DNA from: Chlorophyllum brunneum
Taxonomy: Eukaryota; Basidiomycota; Agaricomycetes; Agaricales; Agaricaceae
NCBI GenBank assembly: GCA_963576785.1
Contig: OY756150.1
Coordinates: 2,046,001-2,110,000, forward strand
DNA length: 64,000 bases
Reading direction: 5' to 3'
The position numbers and the translations under genes were made by a program. Shown here in pieces: positions 1 through 11,652 of this stretch. Below the pieces are notes generated by a model that did not search any database, had not been told where the DNA came from, and saw only the letters and a list, made by a program, of their open reading frames with translations. The first letter of the stretch is position 1; every line of letters starts with the position of its first letter.

Positions 1-548
1 CAAGCCTGAGACACTTGTTGAAATCGTTCACAACCAGGTATCTTGAGCATTATGGCCCTTTCTACTAGGGTCAAAAATGGAGAAAGAATTTACATAGGCC
101 CAATATCTCGAATACCTGCACCTCCTTTGAAACACCGTTAATCCGGGACGAGATGAACACTCACCATCCGACATGTTCCCAGTCAATAACACCTGATATC
201 CTTCAAACACCACGCCACGATGTTTCAGGTGTAGTGGCACGATGTTTAAAGACGATCCGGTAGTCTTTACTTAGAAGATTTTCTTCCGTTTTTGGGTTTG
301 GAAGGTCAGATGCGTGGACCACGTCATAAGGCTGCTATACCATTCGTTCGGGCTTTTCGTCGATTATACTTGCGCAAGCGCAGGGTCGTATTTTCGCCGC
401 GGAACCCACAGACCACAATCCCGTGTGGATTAGCAAAAGGGCGTATCCTCTCAAGGCATGTTGCGACTTCAGACATGATAATATCCAACTCGCTATCAGG
501 ATACGACTGGTAGACATCCGGAAGAGGTTCTCCGGGTATCTTGGTCAT
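1..548 (-). CDS. Kinase-like (APH-type phosphotransferase) gene, partial
   Basis: The minus strand at 324-548 reads a segment beginning MTKIPGEPLPDVYQ and running through PFANPHGIVVCGF. This resembles the middle of fungal aminoglycoside-phosphotransferase/kinase-like proteins, where a T-x-I/L-P-G-x-P-L motif is followed by a helix and a PNPxG turn. Nearer the window edge, in another frame and so behind an intron, RYSRYWAYVNSFS resembles the WYPxYWEY segment that follows the catalytic Asp loop in that family. I could not assemble continuous exons or find a clear HGDxxxxN catalytic loop, so the copy may be degenerate as well as truncated by the window edge. The substrate is unknown. The call rests on motif resemblance only. 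The 5' end probably lies between 550 and 960, where no convincing exon was found. Confidence 0.35.
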
Positions 549-2468
549 TAGTATGGTCTTGCGCTCTCACGGTCCTCTGTGAGTGTAGCATAAGATGCGA
601 GAAACAGCCTGAGAAAGGTCATCATAGTTGCTCGTGCTTCGTGTTTCCCATTGGCGGGGTATGTGTAGGGCTTGATGAGGAGGCCAAAAGGGGTTCGTTG
701 GTAGGCGGTCTGGGCCTTTTATGCAAGTCCCCGGCACATGTCCTATCCAGAGCACCTAATGAACGGAAGGCTAACGTAGTCACATATACTCGACTAGGGC
801 CATCTTCGTTCGGATATTTGTGCAGCAAGCAGGCTGGTGACCTACGGATAAGAACCAAACAGGGACTGGGAATTTTCACCATCAGCTTACCGGTGGCCTC
901 CTCCCTCATAATTTGGAGGAGAGGAGGACTGGCCCGGGCCAATTTACCGAGTTAAAGGGTACGACAGGAGATAGTTTAAAATAATGTTCCATTAATTTAA
1001 AACACCCATCAATATAACACTGTTAATTACTGTTAATAACTGTGTGAAAAATACGGGGTAGGGGGTGGTTGTTTCAAATTCTGAGATTCGAGAAATTTCA
1101 TTCACGAAGCCGAAATTGGCCAAAAGTACTTTCCTTTGCCCAATTCACTGCGTACTCATACAGCCACTTGAGTGGGAGGCACCGTTTGCTGCGTTGATTC
1201 TCTTGTTAGAAAACCTTCTCCAGAAGACCTTCCGGAGCGCGAACTGAGTATCCGACACCCTTGCCACCTTTGGAAATAGATGGAAATGACATAATGCGGC
1301 CGAAGGAGATGAACTTGGGACTTCGGTATGGGTGTTCGACATCAAGGTGAGAGCGACATTCTGTATATCTCTTTGGATGATGAAACGGATAAATGGAACA
1401 TGGAGCTTAGTCAAAAAAACCAAGGGTACCACGCCACCCAAAAGTATTGGGTGCTTGGTGACGGTCCTCAGCGTTCAGCGCTGAAATATGTACGTCTTAT
1501 TAAAAGTACGATCACATTATAATGAGCTCCACATGCCGAAAAGCAAATATCCCCCATGTCCTAAAAGCAACCAATTGATCTAGGATCCAGGACCCCCAAC
1601 CTTTCAAGGCAACCAATGTTCTGTACTATGACGAACGCAAAACGGGACAGGGGGGGTACCTTTCCACAGGAGTCAGGGCCTCTTTGTGCCGACGAGCAGG
1701 TGGCCTGCCCTGAGGTCCGAATGTGAACGTTGTGAACGCTGGTACGGTTCCGGTTGCCCACTTCAACCCTTTACCCTCTCCTTGTCAGTAAACTCTCATA
1801 CCAAGGGAGCGGTAAACATGGACGGCTTCAGGGTCGAAGTCAACCGATACGGTCGGGGCTGAGCTGTAGAATGGATTTCGGGCTAAGTAGGGGTGGGAGA
1901 TCGAAAAAATCCATAAGCCTGAGAATAGTCGAGGCTGGTCAGCCGATGCCATCAATGTAGATGACTTGTGATTGGCACGAAAAAGTTTCAGGAAGCTCTA
2001 GCCTCCCCCCGCGACCCTGGGCTTAGGAAAACGATATTTGTGTACGTTACAAGACATGACCATATTTCTAGCGTATCCAGAAACTGTCCAACATCCGCTG
2101 TATGGCAGGAGTCGGGGCTTGGCAAATTCCAAGGAAAGATCCATCCACTGTTCCCAACACTTCACGTAACCTGTCGCCTTTATTCTCCGCACCCAAGGTC
2201 AAACATTTATCGGCTGGAGGGAAAATATCAGTGTCCTCCCGATTTCTCGGCGTTGTTTCAATGTGCTCCCCATCAGTGGCCCTCTCCGCTGGCCCTACCT
2301 ATGTCATCCTCATCGGCATTCGCCCGAATATATACATTACAGCACTGACAATAGACTTCCACGTTTGGGACCATCCCTACGGATTTACGGGATCCCTGAG
2401 TTATATAAGCTGCCAGTGGAGAAATTATCTGAGAAGCTCCCCTTTCCCATGTTCCATACAGGTGCCAT
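549..2468. other. No gene supported
   Basis: Only short, unconvincing open frames occur here on both strands, without recognisable motifs or consistent splice sites. The left part may contain the 5' end of the kinase-like fragment. The right part is the upstream region of the membrane gene starting at 2469. Confidence 0.4.
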
Positions 2469-3740
2469 ATGTCGGATTTACTGGTTAGGCAATATGTTAG
2501 TGGTGAGTCAACTACGTCTTCTGATTGTGGGATTCGTAGAGAGTTTTGAACAGTAGCTGGTCTGGCCCTGCTTATATATGATCACTTTTTGACTTGGGAA
2601 TCCGAAGTCCAGTGTGTTTGGATGTTGGTTACCGTTTTCTGCCTAGGAAACACATCGTTGAAAACGAGTCGGTCTAGTAGGGACTCGAGGTGGTTGATCA
2701 AGTCCTTGTTCTTTGTCTGTCGATACCTAGCCCTCGCCGTACAAATGTATGTCAGCTGGTTTTCCCTGTTTGTCGGATGACCCCTAACCGGTGCAGTGTT
2801 AACACCGCTTATTCGTCGATCATCCTACACCGAGGAAGCGGGAATTGCGTGTCGTGGTTCATTTTCCAAACATCCGCCGTTTTCCTGTTGCTCTGGAATA
2901 TGGAGGTGATCATGATGGTTCAGGGTATGTCTCAAAATCCTCTGCACCACGAGTGACCCCTTAACGACACAGATCTATCAACAGTTTATGCGCTGTACGG
3001 TCAGAACCCCCTTATAGGGACCATTCTTATTTTCTGGTTCTTATTATCCAGAGCACTCAACTTGTGGAGTGGGGTAGACGCCCTCACTGACATGGAACTT
3101 GATGCGGTCTGTATCCTAAGGTCGACACCGAATAGTTCGAAGTGGTTCACGTAAGTAACATCAGCTTCGTGCCGTCGGATCATACATACATGACCGGACG
3201 ATAGTGCGATGATCCTGTTCAATCAGTGCATGCTCTGGGGCCTGACGTATCGAAAATATCGCCGCGCGGTTAAAGAAGGACCGTCAACGCAACCCCTTCT
3301 ACGACTCGTCATGCGTATTAACTCTTGGATCTCCCTCATCTTGGGTGGTAATGCATGTTAAGTCTAAGAGTGGAGAAATGGCTCATCCAGCCACCAGGTG
3401 TACTTATTCCAGTGTTGTCTTACGCATTTTATGTTGGACAATTGGGGCACGTTCTCTTCTGGTGCGTCTTTTTACCTTACGTGATCAACACTTCTGATGA
3501 ACATTTCTCAGTCTGATGACTTGCATGCTTTCTATCATGGTATGAACCGTGTTCAATCCGTCGCGCTCGCCACAGTATTGGACTAAGCTCACTCCCCTGC
3601 AGTCATGTAAACTCATTCTCAGCATACTATCCCTTAAAGACACTCGTAGCCCTGTTCCCAGGTGCGCCGAGTTGAGCACTGTTTGGACTATGAACGAAGG
3701 AGAATTCCATCTCTCGGCGGCCAACACCTTTCAGCGTTGA
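2469..3740 (+). CDS. DUF6533-like multi-pass membrane protein
   Basis: Nine exons give a 275-residue protein: 2469-2502, 2554-2623, 2690-2746, 2797-2924, 2985-3150, 3205-3347, 3398-3461, 3512-3539 and 3603-3740. All introns are GT..AG and phases agree. The N-terminal stretch IYDHFLTWESEVQCVW matches the DUF6533 signature of basidiomycete membrane proteins (YDxxLTxxxEVxxVW). Later landmarks are VYALYGQ at the start of a membrane helix, a basic RKYRR loop, and CKLILS near the C-terminus. About seven hydrophobic segments are visible. Exons of 70, 64 and 28 nt recur in the related gene at 35474-36818 and partly in the 18-24 kb cluster. Function is unknown; a receptor-like plasma-membrane role is only inference. 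It converges with the minus-strand gene ending at 3766, leaving 25 bp between stop codons. Confidence 0.85.
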
Positions 3741-3765
3741 CTTGCAATATGTATCATACAACACT

Positions 3766-5199
3766 TCAAACTCTCCTCCTTTTAATCGCCCTGTCGTCGT
3801 CAACAGTTTCTGGCTGTCTTTTTCCTTTGACTGGTGACCGCGACTGGTGGCGGGTGACGAGGTCCTGATAGAGTTCTTCTTTGAAGCCCACACATCGAAG
3901 ACCCATACATTCCAGTTCGAGCGCCCCGTCCCGATATAACTTGCTGATGGTGCCTTTGTGTACGGAAGTACTAGGAGCGTTGCGGAAATCTTCAGACAAC
4001 GCGGTCTCGGCCATAATATAAGGGACCTTTCAGCATGATTAGTCTCGCTACGACGAAAAGTGCGCTGTTCCATACTAGTCCCTCAACCTCCGGTGCTGGC
4101 CAGTTGATAATGGAAGTATTTAGTTGAAGGCATTCATATGTTCCAGCGTAAAGGACATCAGTCTTGTCCTCGTAGAATAGCTCACGCGTTTTTCCATATA
4201 AGTGTTCCATGACGGAGCGCGACTCCCACCTCCGGGATTGGGTATTGAATATATGTGTTGGTCCGAAGGCAAAGGCATGGTGATAACCTCGGGCAGATGT
4301 GCACCACGCAAACCGCCCCGGAATGAAAAGGACTGCGTCAGCATACTTCTCGGTCTTTGGGTCCTGTTCTATAGGATGAATCTTGCCTTGTGTCGTTCAC
4401 AGGTTCGGAATACTTACGGATCGCAGATAACGGGAGAGCTGGATCCCTTTCTTGGCAACTGGGCCCAAGGTCCCATGTGCAGGTCGGGTTAGGCATAAAG
4501 GTATTGCTGACATCGTGCTTAAAGCACCACTCCAGCCTATGTGTCCAGTGCCAGACTTCTCTTGGCTTTTACTGGCTTCCTTCAATTCCTCTCCGCGTCG
4601 CTTGTCATCTCTGTACATCTGGTTTGACCCATCAGATGTAATCGGAGTTGAATGATTTCATATTACCCGCTTGGATCTTTCTGCCTCCTCTCGAGCAATT
4701 TCGCACTGAACTCTTAAATCATCTACCTCGTTGCGCAGACGTTTGATCTCCTTTTCCTGTAAATTCAGATGAAAACAAAACTTCTGGTGGTTAAAAGATA
4801 ATAACCTTGTTCTGTGAAATAATCGATCAGTATCAGAGGATACGAAGACAAGGGCCAGTGAACCATTATATTCTGTCGCTTTGCTTGAAGGTTTTGGATT
4901 TTCTTCTTCAGCTTCGATTCCTCTTGCTTGTACCTGTCTACCTCTTGTTGGAGCTCCAGCACAACCCCTGATGCATGGTGCGTGCGGTCATCGTGTTTAT
5001 TTTTCTTTCGACTCAAGGCCTTATTTTTTTCTTGAAGCTGAACAGGTTAAGTGAAGCGACTTAGTAATTTAATAAACAACCATACTTGTTTCTCCAGCTT
5101 TGAGACTCGTTGCTTTGCCTGAACGAGCTCTCTACCCAGTAGGTTGGCTAGTTCTTTGGCAGCTTGAGCGTCGTCCTTGGCAGTGGCAGGGGCGGTCAT
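3766..5199 (-). CDS. Coiled-coil protein with DUF6697-like C-terminal domain (copy 1)
   Basis: Probable exons: 5086-5199, about 4906-5037, 4667-4756, 4418-4618, about 4092-4354, and 3766 to about 4030. The start is MTAPATAKDD. The first three exons encode Lys/Glu/Gln-rich heptad-like sequence, predicted coiled coil. The C-terminal half carries HHAFAFGPTHIFN, RELFYEDKTDVLYAGTYEC and LELECMGLRCVGF, which align in order with the neighbour at 5346-6781. The domain resembles the fungal DUF6697 region (a Leu-Phe-Tyr segment followed by YxGxY), recalled from memory rather than searched. The tail RAIKRRRV is a plausible nuclear localisation signal. The two genes are head-to-tail paralogues from an old tandem duplication. 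The boundaries of exons 2, 5 and 6 are the least certain. Confidence 0.65.
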
Positions 5200-5345
5200 G
5201 TGTAGGCGGGAGAAATGACCTAGAAACAATTTACGGGCAACTAGATTTTATTTGACCCGGATCCATTCTATCCCGTCAAAAGCTAAATCGCACCATTCGT
5301 GCTTCTTTTTCCGTTTCCCCGTCGTTTATATGTATTTCCTATAAT

Positions 5346-6781
5346 CTATCGATATCGCCGATCTGACTTTAAATCCGTTGAAGCCCATCCTTTTCTCAAA
5401 TACCCCTTCCTCATGCGATATTGCCGAACCAGAGCGTCGTACAGGTCATGGTCAAAGCCGAGACATTCAAGAAGCATGCATTCCAACGGAAGGACGCCGT
5501 CTATAATCAGCCCTTCCAAGGTTCTCCAATCACCACTTGGAGATGAACGAGGAATAGCGAAATCTAGAATTTGGTCCAAGCGCTAAGTGTGGCAATGAAC
5601 TATGAGTCGGGTGAAAGCAGGGAATGCCCATCGGTGATATACGCACCTCGTCCGAGTGTATACCACGAATGTCGTTGAACTTGTGATCTTCGATCCGCCG
5701 AAATCGATAGATACCTCTGTAAAAGAGACGGGAACTCTGGGCCAGGAAAAGGTGATATACCTTCCCATCATACCCATGGGAGATCGAGAAGGATCCCCAA
5801 CTCCCTGTGCCATGGTTAAAAGCATGAGTGGGCGCGAATATCACTGCATGAGGTGGATGCCATCCCACGCGATAGGGAAGGTAGCAAGACTTCGGAAGGA
5901 ATCTACTACGCCGTTCATCGCCGTCCACATATAGGGAATAATGTGACGCACTCTCTTGTATAGTCGTTCTGCGCGAAATGTCAGCAAGATCGTGAATCAC
6001 AAGACGTCCACGCACAAGTTGTAGAAGCTGCTCGAGATCTTCTCCCTGCCAGCCCACCGGCTGTAACGAACTCATACTAGGTCGCGTTACATGTGGATAA
6101 CTGGCCAGAATCTGATAGTACAGTGGTGGGCTAGATATTGGTTCCTTCTTATCCCGCATTTTTTCCTCCAGAGACGTAATTTCCTGGTTTGCGTTGAATC
6201 AAATGAGCCAGAGGAGCGGTTGGACTTGGGAACACGGCCAACCGTTTGGATATCACTTCTACGATTTTCGTACTTTTCGCGCCTGGAAGCATACCTCGCT
6301 AGATCGGCACGTAACGTTTCGGGGTCTTCCTGCGATAACTGCTTAGGCCATCCTGTGTGTGGCTGAAGTTGTGTGCTCACTGGAACGAATTCCTTTACAA
6401 TCTGCTTGGGAGTCCAGTCAGTTATCGTCCAAGGGCATTCTTCATTCTGCCGACCTGCTTGGCCCGCCTAATCTTCTCCATCAGCCGATTCACTTTATCC
6501 CTCAGTTTATGACAGCTGGAAGAGCTTTCGTCCGCCCGAGTCGAAAGACTCTGAATGAGTGCGTCCGCGTCAGCCAGATGCTGCTGGACGAGGGCGATAT
6601 CGTCGTCCATGTCGGCCTGTGGATACGGGTCGAATATATTGGACATATAAATTATAATACCTACCTGAACAGTAGCAAGTTCAGTTTCGAGCTCGGCCTC
6701 TCTACGTTCAAACGCTGCCAGTTCCGTTCTCAACACTGAAATGGCCTCTTCTGCGATCTCGTCATTCTCGAGGAACTCCAT
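5346..6781 (-). CDS. Coiled-coil protein with DUF6697-like C-terminal domain (copy 2)
   Basis: Five exons (6665-6781, 6455-6616, 6243-6401, 5647-6183, 5346-5582) give a continuous frame of 403 residues starting MEFLENDEIA. Residues 1 to about 150 are a long Glu/Arg/Leu-rich coiled coil. The C-terminal part contains HAVIFAPTHAFNHGTGSW, then LFLAQSSRLFYRGIYRF, then LECMLLECLGFDHDLYDAL, each matched by an equivalent in the downstream paralogue at 3766-5199. The third intron uses a weak donor (GTTGGC), chosen because it keeps the coiled coil in frame. Its biochemical role is unknown; the architecture suggests a protein-protein interaction factor. It lies 146 bp upstream of the paralogue in the same orientation. 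Confidence 0.7.
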
Positions 6782-7381
6782 GTGTCCTCTCACAAGGTGA
6801 CCGGTGTTTAAGACAACTAAGAAAGGAACTGCCCTGAGGTAGGTTAGACCTTGGTCGTCATGCTGTCAGACAACCTTTGAGAAGGCCGTTGTTTGGAAAG
6901 TAAAAATCCAAGTATCCTGCTACGAGCCCGCAGATACATTGGCAGGGATACACCGAGGCTCTTTCCCCAAGAGAACTCCGAGTCTACGTGGATATGAACA
7001 GAGCTGTGAGCCCCGTCTTGGAAAACTCATTGTTCCGCGGCCTGGTGACAGTTGCTGTGTCGTTGGCCCGGAGCGCTCTAAACGTGAGCCTGAAGCTTGA
7101 ACCTGAGCTTGATGGAGCGCTGAGCACAAAACCATCGTTACTTCTCTTCTGCGCCACTTAAAAGCCGGAAATACTACAAAAGACCGACTGGACATCGGTC
7201 TCCTAATTGGAACGCCCGAGGCTGAGTTCAAAAAGGACATTACACGTACAAGTACACTTGGTGATCCGGAAAACAGAGGTACAACATCTAGAATGAGGAT
7301 TATTAAATATACAAGTATAGAGAACGGTCACCAAAGTTTCAAGTAAATTAGTATCCTTGTCCTTATCCACGTTGTACCCAT
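6782..7381. other. Intergenic, no gene supported
   Basis: This interval separates the start of the coiled-coil gene from the stop of the thioesterase gene. A minus-strand open frame at 6920-7240 shows no motif or splice support. Confidence 0.4.
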
Positions 7382-8199
7382 TTAGAGTTTAGAAATAGCG
7401 GGTTGCATCTTATTTAAGAAAGCAGAGGCAACCATCCTACCCGTATCCTTGTCTGTGATCTGGATATTCTAGGTCAAGCCATGGATCACATCGGCTGGAC
7501 GAGGACAAACCTCGCATCTTGATGTCATCACCCGTCCTCCCAGTGCAATAGATGTGCTCGTAATACGAAGACACGTTCCACTGAAGTCTTGTCAATAAAA
7601 ATCAAACATTTCCTCGGAGAACATGACTTACATAGGAGCAGGAGAGTGAAAGAGGACGTTCATGGATTGCGTGACACCAACCCCATTGACTTTCTGGACA
7701 AGACCAAGGACGACGAGGGGAGTACTGCAGCAACTTGAATAAAACGTCAATCTCCAGCCTCGGCATTCAAGCTTTGTCGGCGTACTTGTCAACGAGATAA
7801 GCCACACAACCACCATGTAGCATTCCAGCCCCATTAAGCATATCTATTTTCGGTGGCCCATTAGCGCGTGGTACTCGGCAACTTGAGCTTAGAGGCTCCT
7901 CATCACACACGCCACGCACCTTTCGTCACCACCAACTCAGCAACCGTAGTAGCCTCGAGCCTGCCTTTCTTCCCCTGCTTACGCTCGACAGTAATGTCAA
8001 CAAATTTTACCGACTTTCCAACCCTGTAGCCAAAGGTATCCTCGTTCCCGACACCATAAGATATGTACGTGTTCAAGTTGAGTTGCTTGATGTAGTCCGA
8101 TGCGTTGCCTCCGATATTCGATATATCTCCATGATTTGGTAGAGAAGCTGGGTCCACCCATGCTTTAGGTCGTGAAGAGGTCGATTGTGTTTGGGGCAT
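7382..8199 (-). CDS. Hotdog-fold acyl-CoA thioesterase-like protein
   Basis: Five exons (7911-8199, 7786-7843, 7632-7733, 7511-7580, 7382-7459) join in frame to 198 residues. The centre reads MLNGAGMLHGGCVAYLVD, the 4HBT/PaaI-like hotdog signature in which the conserved N-G-x-x-H-G-G turn starts the central helix. The following strands read SMNVLFHSPAP and ALGGRVMTSRCE, and a C-terminal strand reads GRMVASAFLNKMQP, as in human ACOT13-like proteins. Length and strand order fit a single-hotdog thioesterase that oligomerises. Expected activity is hydrolysis of acyl-CoA thioesters; chain-length preference cannot be read from the sequence. No mitochondrial presequence is obvious. Confidence 0.82.
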
Positions 8200-9538
8200 G
8201 TGAGAGTGGATAGTAGGAAACTGAGAAGACCAAGGTAGGGAGGAAAAGAGATGAAACTGGTCAGGGTATGTGAAAGGAAGTAGAAGAATGATGAGAATGC
8301 GTCAGATAGGGCTCTTGTATAGACCACTAGCGGGAGCGCGGAGAGGTGTGTGCATGTTTTTGTAAACGGCCGGCACTAGGCATCGGAGAAGAGATGTGGG
8401 AGCTTTGGAGGGAGATTTCCTCCACGTGTACACATGCGAATCGGGTGGGGGGGAGTATATCACAAGTGAACGGATTGGGAATGGATTTTCTGCGGATCGT
8501 TGCAAGAGACTTTGACGGGCCGTTGCGCATGTTACCTCCAGGCCATTCGAGAAGCATGAGTCCATAAAGTCGCCGAGGAAGATGGAATCCCATCTCTTCG
8601 CTGGTTCGGGCGTGTGAACCTCGGTCTCTCACGAACCAACACCTCGCATAGGCTTTAGCAACAAGCCATTCTGAAAAGCCTATATGTCGCCAGGCAGTGC
8701 GCGGAAGACCAAGGTCAGTAATTTTATTGGCATAGAAACACCGGTCATACTGACTTCTTTTCCGCCTTCAACATCCCCCTCGAGACCCTATTCCCCGAAT
8801 TTTGCAGTCTTTGTTTTGGGTATGACTGCCTGAGAAGATGGTCTCTCATGGGAGGTAGCTTGGCAGACCACACCAGTTCTTTAGTTAGCATCCGCACCAA
8901 CGTGGGATGAGAGAGGCCTGGTGACCATATCCATTTTGGCTAGATGCCACTTGCTGCTATGAAAAGTAGAAGGTCTAATCTAATTCAGATGAGTGAACAG
9001 CCTCGAGGTTCGTTACGGGATTAGGAAGCCCGCTTCCGCGGGGAGGAAGGCGAGGTCGCGATGACCTAATACAGTCTTGAAAAATCTAGCGCTTATTTCT
9101 TAAACGCTGGAACAGAGTACAGGGTCGAAAACGTTTCAATTTTTTTTTGTTTTGACTGTTGGTATCTTGCCACGAACCTGGATGACGCAGTATTTCAAGG
9201 GTTTATTTCTCATGATATCAAGGTTGATCATGATTAAGCCGAACAAAACGCTTTCGGGTTTCTCTGCGGAGCAGATAGCGATGGATAAGATGATGCTTCT
9301 GACAACGATTCCCACTGTCAAAAAGCGAAAAGAATACTTCATCACGCGGGTAGTTTGGTGATTTCTAAACCTTCTTTCTTGCTCTCCCGGAGAAATCTTG
9401 CTTCATCAGGCACATCAACAGGTTCTTTGAAGCCCCAGTGGCAGTTTGCGGTACCAACGATCATGTCCCTTTTGTCTATAGACGAACGCGAGAGGAAAAT
9501 ATAATATTTACAAAAATAATATAAAGTTCGTGACTATT
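8200..9538. other. Intergenic, no gene supported
   Basis: Both strands hold only short frames. The first part is the upstream region of the thioesterase and the right end is the 3' flank of the desaturase gene. Nothing repeated or structured was seen apart from short A/T runs around 9140. Confidence 0.4.
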
Positions 9539-11552
9539 TCAATCCGTCTTCGGTTCCAGCAAGGCTTCACCATACCAATTCTTGAAGAAAATGATATCTC
9601 CTTCGTCTTCAACAAAAACACACTGTGTGAACGACCGCCACAAAGCATATAACACAGGCTGTCAAACAAACTGAAATTAGCCTTCCCTAGATTCATGAAA
9701 AAAAGAAAGAAAGATCTCACCGTTGAATCATAATTATAATAATCCCCTAGGACGGGTTTAATCGCTTCCGTGACCTTTGGCAGGTTATCTATACGGATCA
9801 AATGAATTTCCGGGGGAAAAGGGGGGCAAGGGAAGAAATGAATTTGTCGTACAGAAGGGGATGGTTGTGAAGAAGTGGTGCGCGACGTGATCTGTATTAA
9901 TCTATATGATGTGTGTGAGGGGGAGGGGGACATTTAATGTACGTTCATAACTTGTCGACCTTCCCGAAATTTACGCACGTTATGTAGAATGTATCTGCCG
10001 ACCCAACCAAAAATGGGTCTGTCTACCGTCGCTAAGGCGCCACGGGCAAAAGTCCACTCGTTCTACATGTAATACAATCGTTAGTGATCATCTGGCGCAG
10101 ATTACCGAAGGCCCTGAGAAATTTACCTTGCGGTAGTATGGGATTGTGGGATCACTGTGTTGGAGATATGTGAACATTACCATCCTTGGAGTAGGGTCAG
10201 TCGGAAGCGATGATGTTGTTCAAGGACAGGATTACCAGTTATGTGCGAACTGAGTTGGAGAGGGCGCGCATTAGTTGGAAACGACACCAGTATGGGTTAA
10301 TAAGGACTCACAAACCAAGGCATCAAGTAGTAACACCAGAGTGATCCTGACCCATAAGTTCTAGCGTAATATCCCAGGAGGGATAACATTGACAAAATTG
10401 CGACATCAGAAATAATGATCAAATGCTCTGTGATGATCAATTTATTAGCCCATCTGGGTGGAACTGACGACATACTTTCTTCAGCGCGGAAAAGTAAGGA
10501 TGATGGCTTGTAATGCTGTGGTGTTGGCCCGCACAATCAGCAAGTGAAAACAACCTGATCCCGAGCGCACTCACGCTCGTCCATGACGGATATCTCGGGT
10601 TTCCTTTTCGATTATGCCTAAAAATAAAGTCAGGGGATGTTGCGCGCGACTAGGTGATACAATGATTACAGCAAGTATAACTGGAAACCACTAGTAATAT
10701 GATGAGTATGTGATGGAATTAAAGTTTAAAAGATGGTACTACTCACAAGAATTGTCGGACGAATAATTTGAAAAGAGTATACGCTGGAGTTTCTTCTAGA
10801 ATTTCCGCATATTTCATTCGGACAGCTACTCTGCCGTCTGGTAACTTGAGGGTTTTACGAGTAGGTGGAATGTAAGTCTCGTCACGTTCCAAGTTATTTG
10901 TGGCTTTCTATAGTTATGAGCAGTCAGCATCATTCTTCGGAATATGGATCGGAGGGAGAGGGTTTTTTACGTGATGTGTACGGTGGGTAGCTCTCCATGA
11001 ATAGTAAGGCGTCAAAATGAATGTATGAAGTGTAATCCCGATCGCAGCGTTGATCCAACGGTGTGGGGACAGTGCATCATGTCCGGCCTGCGTGAAAGAT
11101 GAACACCTATCTATATTGATGGTGATCGCGGTCGTGTTCTCACCTCGTGTCCTAATATTTATACAGGGCCCTGAGTATCTGACTTTGAGCAGTCAGATGA
11201 GATATCGGAACTCACCTAGGGACCAGATCCCAGCAAAGAACATTCCCTGCCAACCCCAGAAAAAAAGCCAAATGAGGGGACGCAAGAGGTAATCGATCAC
11301 GAGAGGATGTGTTGCTGTCGTGGCCAGGGCGTCGAGAGCGGGTGCGATTCTCCTCGCAGAGATGTGTAGGGAAAATGTAAGAAAGATATGTGTCACAATA
11401 TAAAACACACTCTTGAGTGTCGATCTCTCGAAAAGATACCGAGGGACAGCGTCATGCAGACGTTTGAGCGACAAATTGGGCGGTGTGAATGTTTTCTTGC
11501 GTCTTCGCGCTTCGTATTCCGCGCCGTCTTGGAAAATTTGAAACCAGACCAT
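9539..11552 (-). CDS. Delta-12 (oleate) fatty acid desaturase
   Basis: Thirteen exons join to 425 residues: 11216-11552, 11144-11151, 10971-11087, 10747-10907, 10670-10690, 10575-10617, 10312-10515, 10236-10249, 10127-10184, 9975-10062, 9853-9891, 9721-9788 and 9539-9658. The membrane-bound di-iron desaturase histidine boxes are all present: HEAGH (114-118), HRTHH (150-154) and HVAHH (352-356). Family landmarks include FTPPNLSLK, ERDETYIPP, TYLQHSDPTIPYY, RGALATVDR and FTQCVFVEDEGD. The enzyme would insert the second double bond into oleoyl-lipid in the ER membrane to give linoleate. Exon 2 is only 8 nt and supplies the GHE of the first histidine box; exon 8 is 14 nt. The last codons, EPKTD, end at TGA. 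A small upstream exon cannot be excluded. Confidence 0.93.
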
Positions 11553-11641
11553 GACCTGAAAGATGAAGTGAAGGCGTTGGTAGGAAAGGGGGGGCAGATG
11601 ATTTGCGACAGAAAGGAATTGCGAACCTGAAAGCCAAAAAG

Positions 11642-11649
11642 TTTATATA
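11642..11649 (-). promoter_or_regulatory. Possible TATA box of the desaturase gene
   Basis: The minus strand reads TATATAAA about 90 bp upstream of the proposed desaturase ATG at 11552. Spacing allows transcription to start near 11615 with a short leader. This supports the chosen start but is only a motif match. Confidence 0.3.
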
Positions 11650-11652
11650 GCA

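Noticed and set aside
8302..8632. Minus-strand frames of about 90-100 codons upstream of the thioesterase
   Set aside because: No motif, no splice continuation, and two overlapping frames compete.
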